DNA of 64,000 bases from Helicobacter saguini (lineage in GTDB: Bacteria; Campylobacterota; Campylobacteria; Campylobacterales; Helicobacteraceae): the NCBI RefSeq assembly GCF_000762875.2, contig NZ_JRMP02000009.1, forward strand, positions 40,041 to 104,040, written 5' to 3'. The notes beneath the pieces are model-generated. The model saw only the letters and a list, made by a program, of their open reading frames with translations. It was not told the origin of the DNA and searched no databases. Shown here piece after piece: positions 16,679 through 25,091 of this stretch (the stretch's first letter is position 1; every line of letters starts with the position of its first letter). The position numbers and the translations under genes were made by a program.

Positions 16679-18285
16679 CACACGTCATTTTGTTTTTCTA
16701 ACTCTGTCTCCTTTGGTATATTAATCGCCACTAACACACAGCAAAATAAAAAAAACATCATATAAATAAAGTAGCCTTGCTCACTAAGCCCAAGCGTTAG
16801 AATCTGTGTTTGCCCATCGACTACCTCGCTACCATAAGGTCCGCCAGATTTAAACCATAACGCAACTGAAGGCACCGTCCCGCCAAACATCGCTACTGCC
16901 ATAGCATAAGGCAGCCCCGTGCCAAGCGCTCGCACCTTTTCAGGAAACAAAGTCGCCTTTGCAATACCCGCGATACTCGTATAAAAGCCAGAAATCACCA
17001 CACCCACAGCGATAAAAATAAACGCCATAAAACCACTATTAATCGCACCATTTGGACCACAGGCAATAATCGCACTCATAAGCGGATACACGCTTAAAAA
17101 GCCTAGCACTGAAAAGATTCCAAGCATTTTTCGCACACCGATTTTGTCGCCTAGCATCCCCATAAAAGGCTGCAAACACATCGCAAAGCCCAAGCTACAA
17201 AGGGCAATCATCCTTGCATCTTCGCTAGAAAAGTTCGCCGATTTCGCCAAAAAAGTATTCATATAAGTCGTAAAATTATAGTAGCACATCGAGCCTGCCG
17301 CAGTTAGTCCAAAGACCAAAAGGCAGTATTTGCGATATTGCCAAAGGGCTTTTAGCGAGCCTTTTTGCTCATCTTTTTTATGCAGCTCTTTTGCACTCTC
17401 ATGCATTTTTGCGCGTAAAAATAGTGAGCCAAGTGCCAAGATTCCAGCCAAAGCAAACAAATATCGCCACGCGTAATCTTTCATTACCGCTTCGCCAAAA
17501 TATTCTACCGCGAGCCAAACGCAAAGGAGTGCGGCAAATTGCGCAGCGATTAATGTTACATATTGAAACGATGAGAAAAAGCCCCTGTTACCTTTTGTAG
17601 CCATTTCACTAATATAAGTCGCCACAAGTCCGCCCTCACCGCCAACTGACAAGCCCTGAATCATTCGCGCTAAAGTTAGCAAAATCGGCGCCCAAACACC
17701 GATACTCTCCCTGCTAGGAATAGCCGCAATCATAAAATTCCCACAACTCATCAAAATAATCGCATAAATCATCGCCTTTTGCCGACCGATTTTATCCCCC
17801 AAAGTGCCAAAAATAAGGCTGCCGATAGGTCGCATAAAAAAGCCCACAGCAAAGATTCCAAAGGTCACAATTAGCCCTAAAATATCATCGCTTGTGTTAG
17901 TAAAATGATGCGACATATACGCCGCCAAACTCACATAAATATAAAAGTCAAACCACTCGACAAAATTGCCAGAACTAGCCGCTAGAATGGAGCGAATGCG
18001 CTGTGATTTTGTGAGATTTTGCGTTTGATTTTGAGCGTTAGAATCTTCGTAGTTTCCGCTATTTCCATTAAAGTTTCCGTTGTTTCCATTTCCACCATTT
18101 CTATCGTTAAAGCCGCCATTTCTATTATTAAAGCCGCCACTTCCACCACTCAATCCGCCGTGATTTAGGTTTCCACTATTTCCACTGCCTAGATTTCCAC
18201 TTTGATTATTTCCACCGATTGCCACACCAGCGGTATGCTCGATATTAGAATCTAGATTTTGCTCTTTTAGTTGCAAAGTTTGCAT
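16678..18285 (-). CDS. MHS-family MFS transporter, probably 2-oxoglutarate/dicarboxylate:H+ symporter
   Basis: A 12-helix major facilitator of the metabolite:H+ symporter family. The signature lies at GNFVEWFDFYIYVSLAAY, GFFMRPIGSLIFGTLGDKIGRQKA and LTLARMIQGLSVGGEGG. The closest well-known relatives are KgtP and ProP. The genetic link with glaH favours 2-oxoglutarate or glutarate. The first 85 or so residues are an odd Gly/Asn-rich low-complexity extension with repeating FNNRNGG/FNDRNGG units, absent from ordinary members. It is in frame, and AAGGA sits just before its ATG, so it is probably translated and would lie in the cytoplasm. Confidence 0.85.
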   Translation of the reverse strand: MQTLQLKEQNLDSNIEHTAGVAIGGNNQSGNLGSGNSGNLNHGGLSGGSGGFNNRNGGFNDRNGGNGNNGNFNGNSGNYEDSNAQNQTQNLTKSQRIRSILAASSGNFVEWFDFYIYVSLAAYMSHHFTNTSDDILGLIVTFGIFAVGFFMRPIGSLIFGTLGDKIGRQKAMIYAIILMSCGNFMIAAIPSRESIGVWAPILLTLARMIQGLSVGGEGGLVATYISEMATKGNRGFFSSFQYVTLIAAQFAALLCVWLAVEYFGEAVMKDYAWRYLFALAGILALGSLFLRAKMHESAKELHKKDEQKGSLKALWQYRKYCLLVFGLTAAGSMCYYNFTTYMNTFLAKSANFSSEDARMIALCSLGFAMCLQPFMGMLGDKIGVRKMLGIFSVLGFLSVYPLMSAIIACGPNGAINSGFMAFIFIAVGVVISGFYTSIAGIAKATLFPEKVRALGTGLPYAMAVAMFGGTVPSVALWFKSGGPYGSEVVDGQTQILTLGLSEQGYFIYMMFFLFCCVLVAINIPKETELEKQNDV

Positions 18286-18467
18286 ATTTTTTCCTTAGTA
18301 AATTTGTTGTAATTTATAGAATCTAGATTCTAAAATTTTCCTTTTTAAGTATTTCAATAGTAGTAAGAATTTGCATTTAAATCAATGATTTTTCACTAAT
18401 TTGATGTTTTTTTATCATTTATGACAATTTTTGCTAAAATAGCGTTACATTTTTACACACCGCTGTA

Positions 18468-18560
18468 TTTTTTAGCTAAAAAATTATAGAATCTATAACT
18501 TTCAAATCCCAACCCCAAAACCCCAAACGTCACAATTTGTAACATAAAAGTATTGTTTCA
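18468..18560. repeat. Direct repeat, left copy, flanking the dynamin-like locus
   Basis: A stretch of about 95 bases beginning TTTTTTAGCTAAAAAATTAT, with an octamer and TCACAATTTGTAA, matches 20588-20683 in the same orientation with a few small differences. The two copies bracket the three dynamin-like reading frames. Confidence 0.8.
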
Positions 18561-18661
18561 TTTAGTTACATTTTTTCAAAAAATCTATGAATTTCATAAA
18601 AACCCTTGACAAAGCTTTTTTTTTGTATCATAGAATCTATTTATTTAAAAAAGGAAATAAA

Positions 18662-19153
18662 ATGAGTGCAATTTATGAATCTTGCAAGTGTAATAATGAT
18701 AGCGTATCGGTATTTTGCAAAGAATGTGGGAGTATTATTAGCAAAGATAATAGCAAAGAGTATGATATAAATTTGCTAGAAAATATGCAAAAAGAGTGCA
18801 AGGAATATGCGAGATATACGCAAGATTCTATAAAAAATATTACTTTTGCTTCGCCCTTGCCAAGTTTAGATAATGAATTTAGTAAATTTGCAAAAATTAA
18901 AAAACTTTTAGAAATTTATAAAAACAAACTTCAAGAGAATGAAATGATTAATTATCATATTAATGAAATTACTAAATTTTTACAAAGAGATAATACATTT
19001 CAAATTGCCTTTGTAGGTCTTATAAAAGCCGGGAAAAGCACTCTAATAAATGCAATGCTAAAGCAAAACTATGCAAGTATGAAAGTAGAGCCAGAGACTG
19101 CGGCATTAACTAAATTTAAATATGAAATTTTTGAAAAATATTTTAGGCGGTAA
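18662..19153 (+). pseudogene. Truncated dynamin-like GTPase, N-terminal part
   Basis: 163 residues from ATG 18662 (AAAAGGAAATAAA just upstream; an earlier in-frame ATG at 18587 lacks a site). It begins with a zinc-ribbon-like pattern (CKCNNDSVSVFCKECG), then a helical stretch, then the P-loop GLIKAGKSTLINAML and a switch-I-like VEPETAALTKFKYE of dynamin-family GTPases. The frame ends there. The DTPG (G3) and G4 motifs are absent, and the next frame begins in overlap with a C-terminal-type helical region. It therefore looks like a GTPase that has lost most of its G domain by deletion and frameshift. Confidence 0.65.
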
Positions 19154-19805
19154 AAAACGCCCACAACAAGTAATCAAAGAAATACGTTTTGTAGATTCTA
19201 AACCACCATATACAAGAGATGATAGAATCTTAGATGAAGATTCTATAAAAAAAATAGAAAATATTGTTGATAATGCTACTAAACCATTAAAAGATTATCT
19301 TAACAAAAAATATAAAAAACAATCAAAACCAAGTATAGAAGAAATAACAAAAAGACTTCAACTCAAAAATCAAGCAATAAATAAAATTACGCCTATAATA
19401 GAATCTTATAAACAAACACATAATAAACTAATAAATCATATCAAAAATCTTAATAATGATATAGATTTATCTCAAATAGAAAGTAATTATAAAAAAGAAT
19501 TAGAAAATATAAAAAATGATTTACCAAACGAAATAAATATTAATTTTAAGCCTGATAGAATCTTTCAAAGAACAATAAACAAACTGAATAATAATTTACA
19601 ACACAGCATAGATTCTATAAAAGAAAAAATAAAACTACATTTAGATAATAAAAAATCATCATATACAAACAATCAAAAAATCTTAAATGATTTTACTAAC
19701 AATAGTGATATACAAAGCAAAAAAATAAAGCAGTTAGAACTATCAAAAGATATTTTTGTATATGAAAATATACTTTTAAATACCAAAAATATAGCAAAGG
19801 ATTAA
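19122..19805 (+). CDS. Dynamin-like helical (stalk/effector) protein, possibly a gene remnant
   Basis: 227 residues, extremely rich in Lys, Asn and Ile and predicted as long helices or coiled coil. It overlaps the preceding GTPase fragment by 32 bases in another frame. Its C-terminal part (ILNDFTNNSDIQSKKIKQLELSKDIFVYENIL) resembles that of the next protein (ALNTLNNTSNISNIKQKQTAQLHLAKTMFIESNTL), so the two are related. It is most simply the C-terminal part of a dynamin-like protein that has lost its G domain. No nucleotide-binding motif is present. Confidence 0.5.
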   Translation: MKFLKNILGGKKRPQQVIKEIRFVDSKPPYTRDDRILDEDSIKKIENIVDNATKPLKDYLNKKYKKQSKPSIEEITKRLQLKNQAINKITPIIESYKQTHNKLINHIKNLNNDIDLSQIESNYKKELENIKNDLPNEININFKPDRIFQRTINKLNNNLQHSIDSIKEKIKLHLDNKKSSYTNNQKILNDFTNNSDIQSKKIKQLELSKDIFVYENILLNTKNIAKD

Positions 19806-19806
19806 C

Positions 19807-20574
19807 ATGGCATTTCCATTTTTAAAAATATTATCCACCGCTGCTGCTGCCCTGCCTTTAATACCAAAGATAATAAAGGGCGTGAAAGCGACATTTGATA
19901 CGATAAAAGAAACATTTTTTAGCGATAATAAAAAGCATAAACAAAATGTAATAGAGATTGAGAATAAAGTCATAGAATCTAAGCCCATAGATGTAAAAAC
20001 CGCCAAATTAATAGAAATAAGTGATATAAATAATATATTAAACGAATACAAAAATAAAGAAATACAAGGGGCAAAAGAGTTAGAAAATAGCCTAATTAAT
20101 ATGTTTCAAACACAAATAAATATAGTTATAGAATCTCTAAATAATCATATTAATACAAGCAAACTAAAACGTTTAAAAAGTGAGATTCACACGCATTTAC
20201 AAGGACATATTACTAAATTTATTAGTAGTGAAATTAGTCTCAATAATAAAGAATGTGCTAAGATTCTAAACATAGTAGATAATCACACTCGCAGCATTTC
20301 TATGAGAAAATTTATTAATAAAAAATATATAGAATCAATAAAAATTATCAAAGATAAATATTCACAAATCCTGCATAATCTCTCGCAAAATATTAAAGAT
20401 TCTATAGAATCTAATATTAATATGCAAAAAACTCGCCTAAACTTCGCCCTTAACACGCTAAATAATACTTCAAACATTTCAAATATAAAACAAAAACAAA
20501 CCGCTCAACTACACCTTGCCAAAACAATGTTTATAGAATCTAATACACTATTTAATATTTGTGATAACTCTTAG
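19807..20574 (+). CDS. Dynamin-associated helical membrane protein
   Basis: 255 residues starting one base after the previous stop, with AAAGGATTAAC as ribosome site. Residues 1-30 (FPFLKILSTAAAALPLIPKIIKGV) are hydrophobic and may insert in the membrane like a dynamin paddle. The rest is helical and Asn/Lys/Ile-rich, with a C-terminus similar to the preceding protein. No P-loop. Probably a partner or remnant of a bacterial dynamin-like pair. Function unknown. Confidence 0.5.
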   Translation: MAFPFLKILSTAAAALPLIPKIIKGVKATFDTIKETFFSDNKKHKQNVIEIENKVIESKPIDVKTAKLIEISDINNILNEYKNKEIQGAKELENSLINMFQTQINIVIESLNNHINTSKLKRLKSEIHTHLQGHITKFISSEISLNNKECAKILNIVDNHTRSISMRKFINKKYIESIKIIKDKYSQILHNLSQNIKDSIESNINMQKTRLNFALNTLNNTSNISNIKQKQTAQLHLAKTMFIESNTLFNICDNS

Positions 20575-20587
20575 CAAAAATATTCAT

Positions 20588-20683
20588 GTTTTTTAGCTAA
20601 AAAATTATAGAATCTATAACTTTTAGATTCCACCCCCAACTCCAAAACGTCACAATTTGTAATATTAAAAAATACTTCATTTA
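20588..20683. repeat. Direct repeat, right copy, flanking the dynamin-like locus
   Basis: Counterpart of 18468-18560. Together they enclose about 2 kb of dynamin-like sequence. The rest of the gap up to purC holds only a 36-codon frame (20751-20861) without a convincing ribosome site. Confidence 0.8.
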
Positions 20684-20881
20684 CCCTAAAAACTCCAACA
20701 AACAAGCATTAAGATAAAATCCAACATAACAACTGGGACTTTTGTAATTAATGTTAGATATTTCTATAGTTTCTATATTTAATAATTTTACTATTCAAAA
20801 ATTAGAATTTTTAGAATATAAGTGCAATGTGAGAATATATGACATCTACTCACAGGTTTGATTGTTTTTATAATTAATGTA

Positions 20882-21775
20882 TCAATTAGTTTTTAGTCGC
20901 TCTAAAACCTCTTTATACGCGCTAACAACATTGCCTAGATTTTGGCGGAAAATGTCCTTATCCATTTTTTTATTTGTCTTTTTATCCCACAAACGACAGC
21001 TATCAGGGCTAATCTCATCGGCTAGTAAAATCTCGCCCTTATAATGACTATTCTTGCACGAATTACCGCTAAACGCACTCAAAGAGCGACCAAATTCGAG
21101 CTTAAAATCAATCAAATTTAGCCCAGCTTTATCAAAATATTCACGCAAAATTTCATTAACTTTTAACGCAGAAAGTTTCAATATTTCTAACTCTTTGCTA
21201 CTTGCAATGCCCATCATAAGACAATGCGAGTGCGTGATTATCGGGTCGCCCAAACTATCATCTTTGTAGTAAAACTCCACAAGTGGCGAATGCAACGGCG
21301 TATCCTTTATGACTAGCCCTTCTTTTATCCCAAGCCGCTTAGTTAGGCTGCCTGTCGCGATATTTCGCACGACCACTTCAATGGGAATAATTTCCACTTT
21401 TGAACATAACATAATATTAGAATCTAAAGTCGCAATGTGATGTGTTTTTACACCCTTGCTTTCAAGTAAATTGAAAATTTGCGTTGAAATCTGGCAATTT
21501 AACGCGCCCTTGCCACTTTCGCTACTTTTTTTCTGTGCATTAAACGCGGTCAAATCATCTTTAAAATACGCCAAAACAACATCTTGCGGATTAATTTTTA
21601 GGCTAGATTCTATAGCTTTATTAGAATCATTCGCACTAGATTCTATATTTTTAGAATTATTTTTAGAATCTTGCAATTTAGATTCTATTGCTTTCATAGA
21701 ATCTTGCGTAACCTTGTAAAGCCGCTTGCCTTTCCCTTCATACAATAGATTTTCTTTTTTTATTAAGTCCTGCAT
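20882..21775 (-). CDS. purC: Phosphoribosylaminoimidazole-succinocarboxamide synthase
   Basis: Purine synthesis enzyme joining CAIR and aspartate. Recognised by [13 protein letters not shown] at the N-terminus, [12 protein letters not shown], the block [20 protein letters not shown], and [16 protein letters not shown]. At 297 residues it exceeds the usual 235-240 because of an octamer-built insert at about residues 25-60 (IESK, DSKN, IESS repeats), placed between two early beta strands. The key residues appear intact. AAAGGAC precedes the ATG. Confidence 0.96.
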   Translation of the reverse strand: MQDLIKKENLLYEGKGKRLYKVTQDSMKAIESKLQDSKNNSKNIESSANDSNKAIESSLKINPQDVVLAYFKDDLTAFNAQKKSSESGKGALNCQISTQIFNLLESKGVKTHHIATLDSNIMLCSKVEIIPIEVVVRNIATGSLTKRLGIKEGLVIKDTPLHSPLVEFYYKDDSLGDPIITHSHCLMMGIASSKELEILKLSALKVNEILREYFDKAGLNLIDFKLEFGRSLSAFSGNSCKNSHYKGEILLADEISPDSCRLWDKKTNKKMDKDIFRQNLGNVVSAYKEVLERLKTN

Positions 21776-21797
21776 AATTGTCCTTTGAAATTAGATT

Positions 21798-22745
21798 CTA
21801 TAAATATCGCCTTGAACCTTTGTAATTTTTGACCCAATATGAGCTATGCAAATTATCGATTTTAACAAACTTGCCGCGACCTGGTGCGTGGATAAATTTG
21901 CCATTGCCGATGTAGATTCCCACATGATTTACGCCCTTGCCATTATTTGTGAAAAAGACTAAATCGCCCACTTGAATGTCCTTTTTTGGCACAAATTTCC
22001 CCGTGTTAAACTGCTCAATTGAGCGGCGTGGCAAATCTAAGCCATTTAGCCGATACACCGCGCGCACAAGCCCACTGCAATCAAAGCCGCTGCTGCTCTC
22101 CCCGCCCCATTTATAAGGCACGCCAAGATAGCTGTGCGCGTGTTTTACAAGGCTATCGCGGACATTTTTGGTGATATTATCGGCGTCTTTTTTCGCACTT
22201 GTAGTTTTAGATTCTGTAACTTTTGGCTTAGAAATATTAGGATTATTAGTAGTTTTAGAATCTTTAGAATCTAAACTCTTTTTTAGTGAATTTATCGCAT
22301 AACTTTGCGGCGTGATTAAGAAAAAATCATCAATTAGTCGCTGTGCCTGCAGTTTTGCCGCACTCTCTCGCGCCTGTGCTTCGTTTAAAAAATTGCCAAA
22401 ACGCACTTTATACATATCATTTTCTTTGAAAAAAAACGCATCAAGCCCCTTTTTATTCAAATAATCCGCCAAATTCCCAGCGTTTTTTATGTCCTTAAAA
22501 CTGCCGACTTGTATGCTGTAGGCGAGATTTTTCACACCAGAATCTTTAGATTCTATAGTCACGTTTTTAGAATCTTGAGTTTTAGATTCTATAACTTTTG
22601 CCTTAGAATCATTAGGATTTTTAGAATCTTTTTTAGCAAATTCTTTAATATTTTCCTTTTTTACCATTTTGTCATCAGCACATAAAGGACTTAAAATCAT
22701 GCTCAAAATACAAGATAAAATGAGAATATAACGCAAAATTTTCAT
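21798..22745 (-). CDS. SPOR and NlpC/P60 peptidoglycan hydrolase
   Basis: 315 residues: signal peptide (to about residue 23), an octamer-rich linker, a SPOR-like repeat (YSIQVGSFKDIKNAGNLADYL to about 140), a second linker, then an NlpC/P60 endopeptidase domain. The catalytic Cys223 lies in GFDCSGLVRAVY and the His in NHVGIYIG. It should cut peptide stems of peptidoglycan in the periplasm, perhaps at septa because SPOR domains bind denuded glycan. It is followed (upstream on the map) by purC and preceded by a close paralogue that lacks the catalytic cysteine. Confidence 0.9.
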   Translation of the reverse strand: MKILRYILILSCILSMILSPLCADDKMVKKENIKEFAKKDSKNPNDSKAKVIESKTQDSKNVTIESKDSGVKNLAYSIQVGSFKDIKNAGNLADYLNKKGLDAFFFKENDMYKVRFGNFLNEAQARESAAKLQAQRLIDDFFLITPQSYAINSLKKSLDSKDSKTTNNPNISKPKVTESKTTSAKKDADNITKNVRDSLVKHAHSYLGVPYKWGGESSSGFDCSGLVRAVYRLNGLDLPRRSIEQFNTGKFVPKKDIQVGDLVFFTNNGKGVNHVGIYIGNGKFIHAPGRGKFVKIDNLHSSYWVKNYKGSRRYL

Positions 22746-22857
22746 TACACAACCTTAAAATTTACATTGCAATTTTATCATTTAAGTGTGAATTTTATAA
22801 CGTTTATTGTGCAATGTTTATAAGTAAAAACCTTTAAAATTCTAAACAATATAGAAT

Positions 22858-23775
22858 CTACTTTAGATATTTCCTTGCACCTTTATAAATTTTTCTCCAT
22901 TCCTCATCTTGTAAATTATCTATTTGCACACTTTTGCCTTTGCCTGGTGCGTGGATAAACTTATTATCTCCTATGTAGATTCCAACGTGATTTATACTTT
23001 GAGATTTATTTTCAACAAAAAATACCAAATCACCTGGTTGTATTTCACTAAATGGAACATAATAACCCACCATAGATTGCTCTCTGCTTGTTCTTGGTAA
23101 ATTTAATCCATTCAATTTATATACCGCTCTAGTCAATCCACTAGAATCAAATCCGCTAGAGTTACTTCCACCCCATTTATAAGGGACTCCTAAGTATTGT
23201 TTTGCATCATTTACTATTTTTTGTCGTACAGGTGAGATGTCATTTTGGGTTTCATTTTGTGCTATTTGTGTTTGTGTAATAGTTTTATTGTCTTTATTAT
23301 GTGTCTCGGTAGTTGGTGGCATAATTTCATCTAGATTTATATCTTCGAGTATAACTTCGTCTTTTTGTGTATTATTAGCAATATTTTGGCTTTCATTTTC
23401 AATAGTTTCTATTACTACCTCATCACTTTCTACTATTACAGAATCTGTTTGTGTCGTAGGATTATTAATTAAATAAGTATCTGGACTTACAATATAAAAA
23501 TCATCGATAATATTTCGCTCTAATAATTTTAAGGCTTCATTTCTAGCCTCTTGCTTACTTGAATAGTTACCAAATCGCACTTTATACATTCCATCTTCTT
23601 TAAAGAAAAAGGCATCAAGCCCTTTTTTATTTAGTGAATCTGACAAATTACCAGCATTTTCAAGACTTTTAAAGCTGCCTACTTGTATGCTATACATAAT
23701 GTTTGTAATGCCATTTTCTGCATATAAAAACATACTCAATACAAAAACACTCACTAACAAAAGTATTTTTTTCAT
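22858..23775 (-). CDS. SPOR-NlpC/P60 paralogue with catalytic Cys replaced by Ser
   Basis: 305 residues with the same layout as its neighbour: signal peptide, SPOR-like part (YSIQVGSFKSLENAGNLSDSL), Thr/Glu-rich linker, NlpC/P60 domain. The motif FDCSGL is FDSSGL here: Ser211 stands where the nucleophile should be. The His segment NHVGIYIGDNKFIHAPG is kept. The altered codon (TCT at 23145-23143) lies in GATTCTAG, seven bases of which match the genome-wide octamer AGATTCTA. The protein is probably a glycan-binding pseudo-enzyme or a regulator of its active twin. AAAGGA precedes the ATG. Confidence 0.88.
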   Translation of the reverse strand: MKKILLLVSVFVLSMFLYAENGITNIMYSIQVGSFKSLENAGNLSDSLNKKGLDAFFFKEDGMYKVRFGNYSSKQEARNEALKLLERNIIDDFYIVSPDTYLINNPTTQTDSVIVESDEVVIETIENESQNIANNTQKDEVILEDINLDEIMPPTTETHNKDNKTITQTQIAQNETQNDISPVRQKIVNDAKQYLGVPYKWGGSNSSGFDSSGLTRAVYKLNGLNLPRTSREQSMVGYYVPFSEIQPGDLVFFVENKSQSINHVGIYIGDNKFIHAPGKGKSVQIDNLQDEEWRKIYKGARKYLK

Positions 23776-23885
23776 ATCAATCCTTTGAAGTAAAATTTTT
23801 AGAATCTTAACATTTAAATTTTAAGTTTTTTGAATTTAATATTTTAATATTACATTATCATTATGTAAGTTTTATAATTGCGTAT

Positions 23886-23891
23886 TATAAT
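23886..23891 (+). promoter_or_regulatory. Probable -10 box of pldA
   Basis: TATAAT 27 bases before the pldA ATG, within the divergent spacer shared with the SPOR-NlpC gene. No clear -35 box. Confidence 0.5.
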
Positions 23892-23917
23892 TTTACTTTT
23901 ACAAATTAGAGGTTTCA

Positions 23918-25024
23918 ATGAAAATTGTTTATTTATTTATATGTTTTATAGGTTTAATGTTTGCTGGAATAAAACAAGAATCCACAAATATAGAATCTAC
24001 AAACACACAAAACACAGAACAAACACCCCTAACAAAAGAGCAACTTAAAGAGCAAAAACGTCTAGCCAAAGAGCAAAAGAAAAAAAACAAATCCCCAAAA
24101 GCCGTGCAACGATGGCTTGATAAAACCTTCCCTGTCGATGAAACCACAATGAAAGAGTATGATTCTATAAAACTTCCGCCCACGCATTTTGCCAAAATCG
24201 ACACTAAGGCACTAAATATGAGCTTTAAATTCTATGAGCCGTGGTATTTTATGCCCACATATACGAGCCTTACGCCCACTTATGATGATAAAAGCCTAAC
24301 TCGCACTGAAATTAAATCGCAGGTTAGTTCTCGCATCGAGTTTATAAACGATGTGCTTTGCAAGTTTTGCGCATTTAGCTTTGATTTGACCTTTAAGATA
24401 TATTTGCAAAGCTACAATGGCGTGCAAAGTTCGCCCCTGCGGGATTTTGACCTTAGTCCAGGATTGAGCTTTCTTTACAAACGCCCGCTTGCCATAAATG
24501 GCGGGGCTGGCGGCTATATCACTTGGCTTAGCATAGCCTATGTGCATGTGAGTAATGGCGAGAAAGAAAATGTGATAAATGACATTAGGCAGGGCACTCC
24601 GCAGTGGTCGCAAAATCGCAATTTTGTGCGTAGTAAAAGCCTTGATAGATTTATCGTGGATGCAAACTATCGCTACAAAGATTTAAATGTGCGGCTGCGC
24701 GCTTGGGGCTATCCAAACCTTGTCGCCTTTGATGGACCTGCTACAAATAGCGATGTGAGCGACTATATGGGCTATGGCGATGTGCGTGTGAGCTACGCGT
24801 ATAAACGCAATCTTTTTGAGTTTTATATGAATAATATTTTTGGGAATTATTTTTCGCGTTCATTTTGGCAGTGGAAGGGGCAAGTAGAGCTAGGATATAG
24901 CTTTGCGATAACGCGCCAAATTGCGTTATATGTGCAGTTTGTGGGCGGTCATGGCGATAGCCTTTATGAATACAGCCTGCCTGTCGCTCGCGTAGGTATC
25001 GGCGCACGACTTAAAGACTGGTAG
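23918..25024 (+). CDS. pldA: Outer-membrane phospholipase A (OMPLA)
   Basis: 368 residues with a signal peptide (MKIVYLFICFIGLMFAG), a charged Lys/Gln/Glu-rich spacer, then a 12-stranded barrel domain. The catalytic pattern of OMPLA is visible in IAYVHVSNGEKEN (His and Ser as H-x-S-N-G), with the Asn of the triad expected in the following strand (SLDRFIVDANYRY). It hydrolyses phospholipids in the outer membrane and in Helicobacter contributes to haemolysis and colonisation. The C-terminus (ARVGIGARLKDW) ends in Trp, suitable for BAM. It is transcribed divergently from the SPOR-NlpC gene. Confidence 0.92.
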   Translation: MKIVYLFICFIGLMFAGIKQESTNIESTNTQNTEQTPLTKEQLKEQKRLAKEQKKKNKSPKAVQRWLDKTFPVDETTMKEYDSIKLPPTHFAKIDTKALNMSFKFYEPWYFMPTYTSLTPTYDDKSLTRTEIKSQVSSRIEFINDVLCKFCAFSFDLTFKIYLQSYNGVQSSPLRDFDLSPGLSFLYKRPLAINGGAGGYITWLSIAYVHVSNGEKENVINDIRQGTPQWSQNRNFVRSKSLDRFIVDANYRYKDLNVRLRAWGYPNLVAFDGPATNSDVSDYMGYGDVRVSYAYKRNLFEFYMNNIFGNYFSRSFWQWKGQVELGYSFAITRQIALYVQFVGGHGDSLYEYSLPVARVGIGARLKDW

Positions 25025-25091
25025 AACTTTAAGATTGGATTCTATAATTTTGCTATTTTTATAGAATCTATTTTAAATTAAAAGGTAAAAA

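Noticed and set aside
20751..20861. A 36-codon plus-strand frame before purC
   Set aside because: No convincing ribosome site and no recognisable pattern; it lies beside the repeat that flanks the dynamin-like locus and may be chance.
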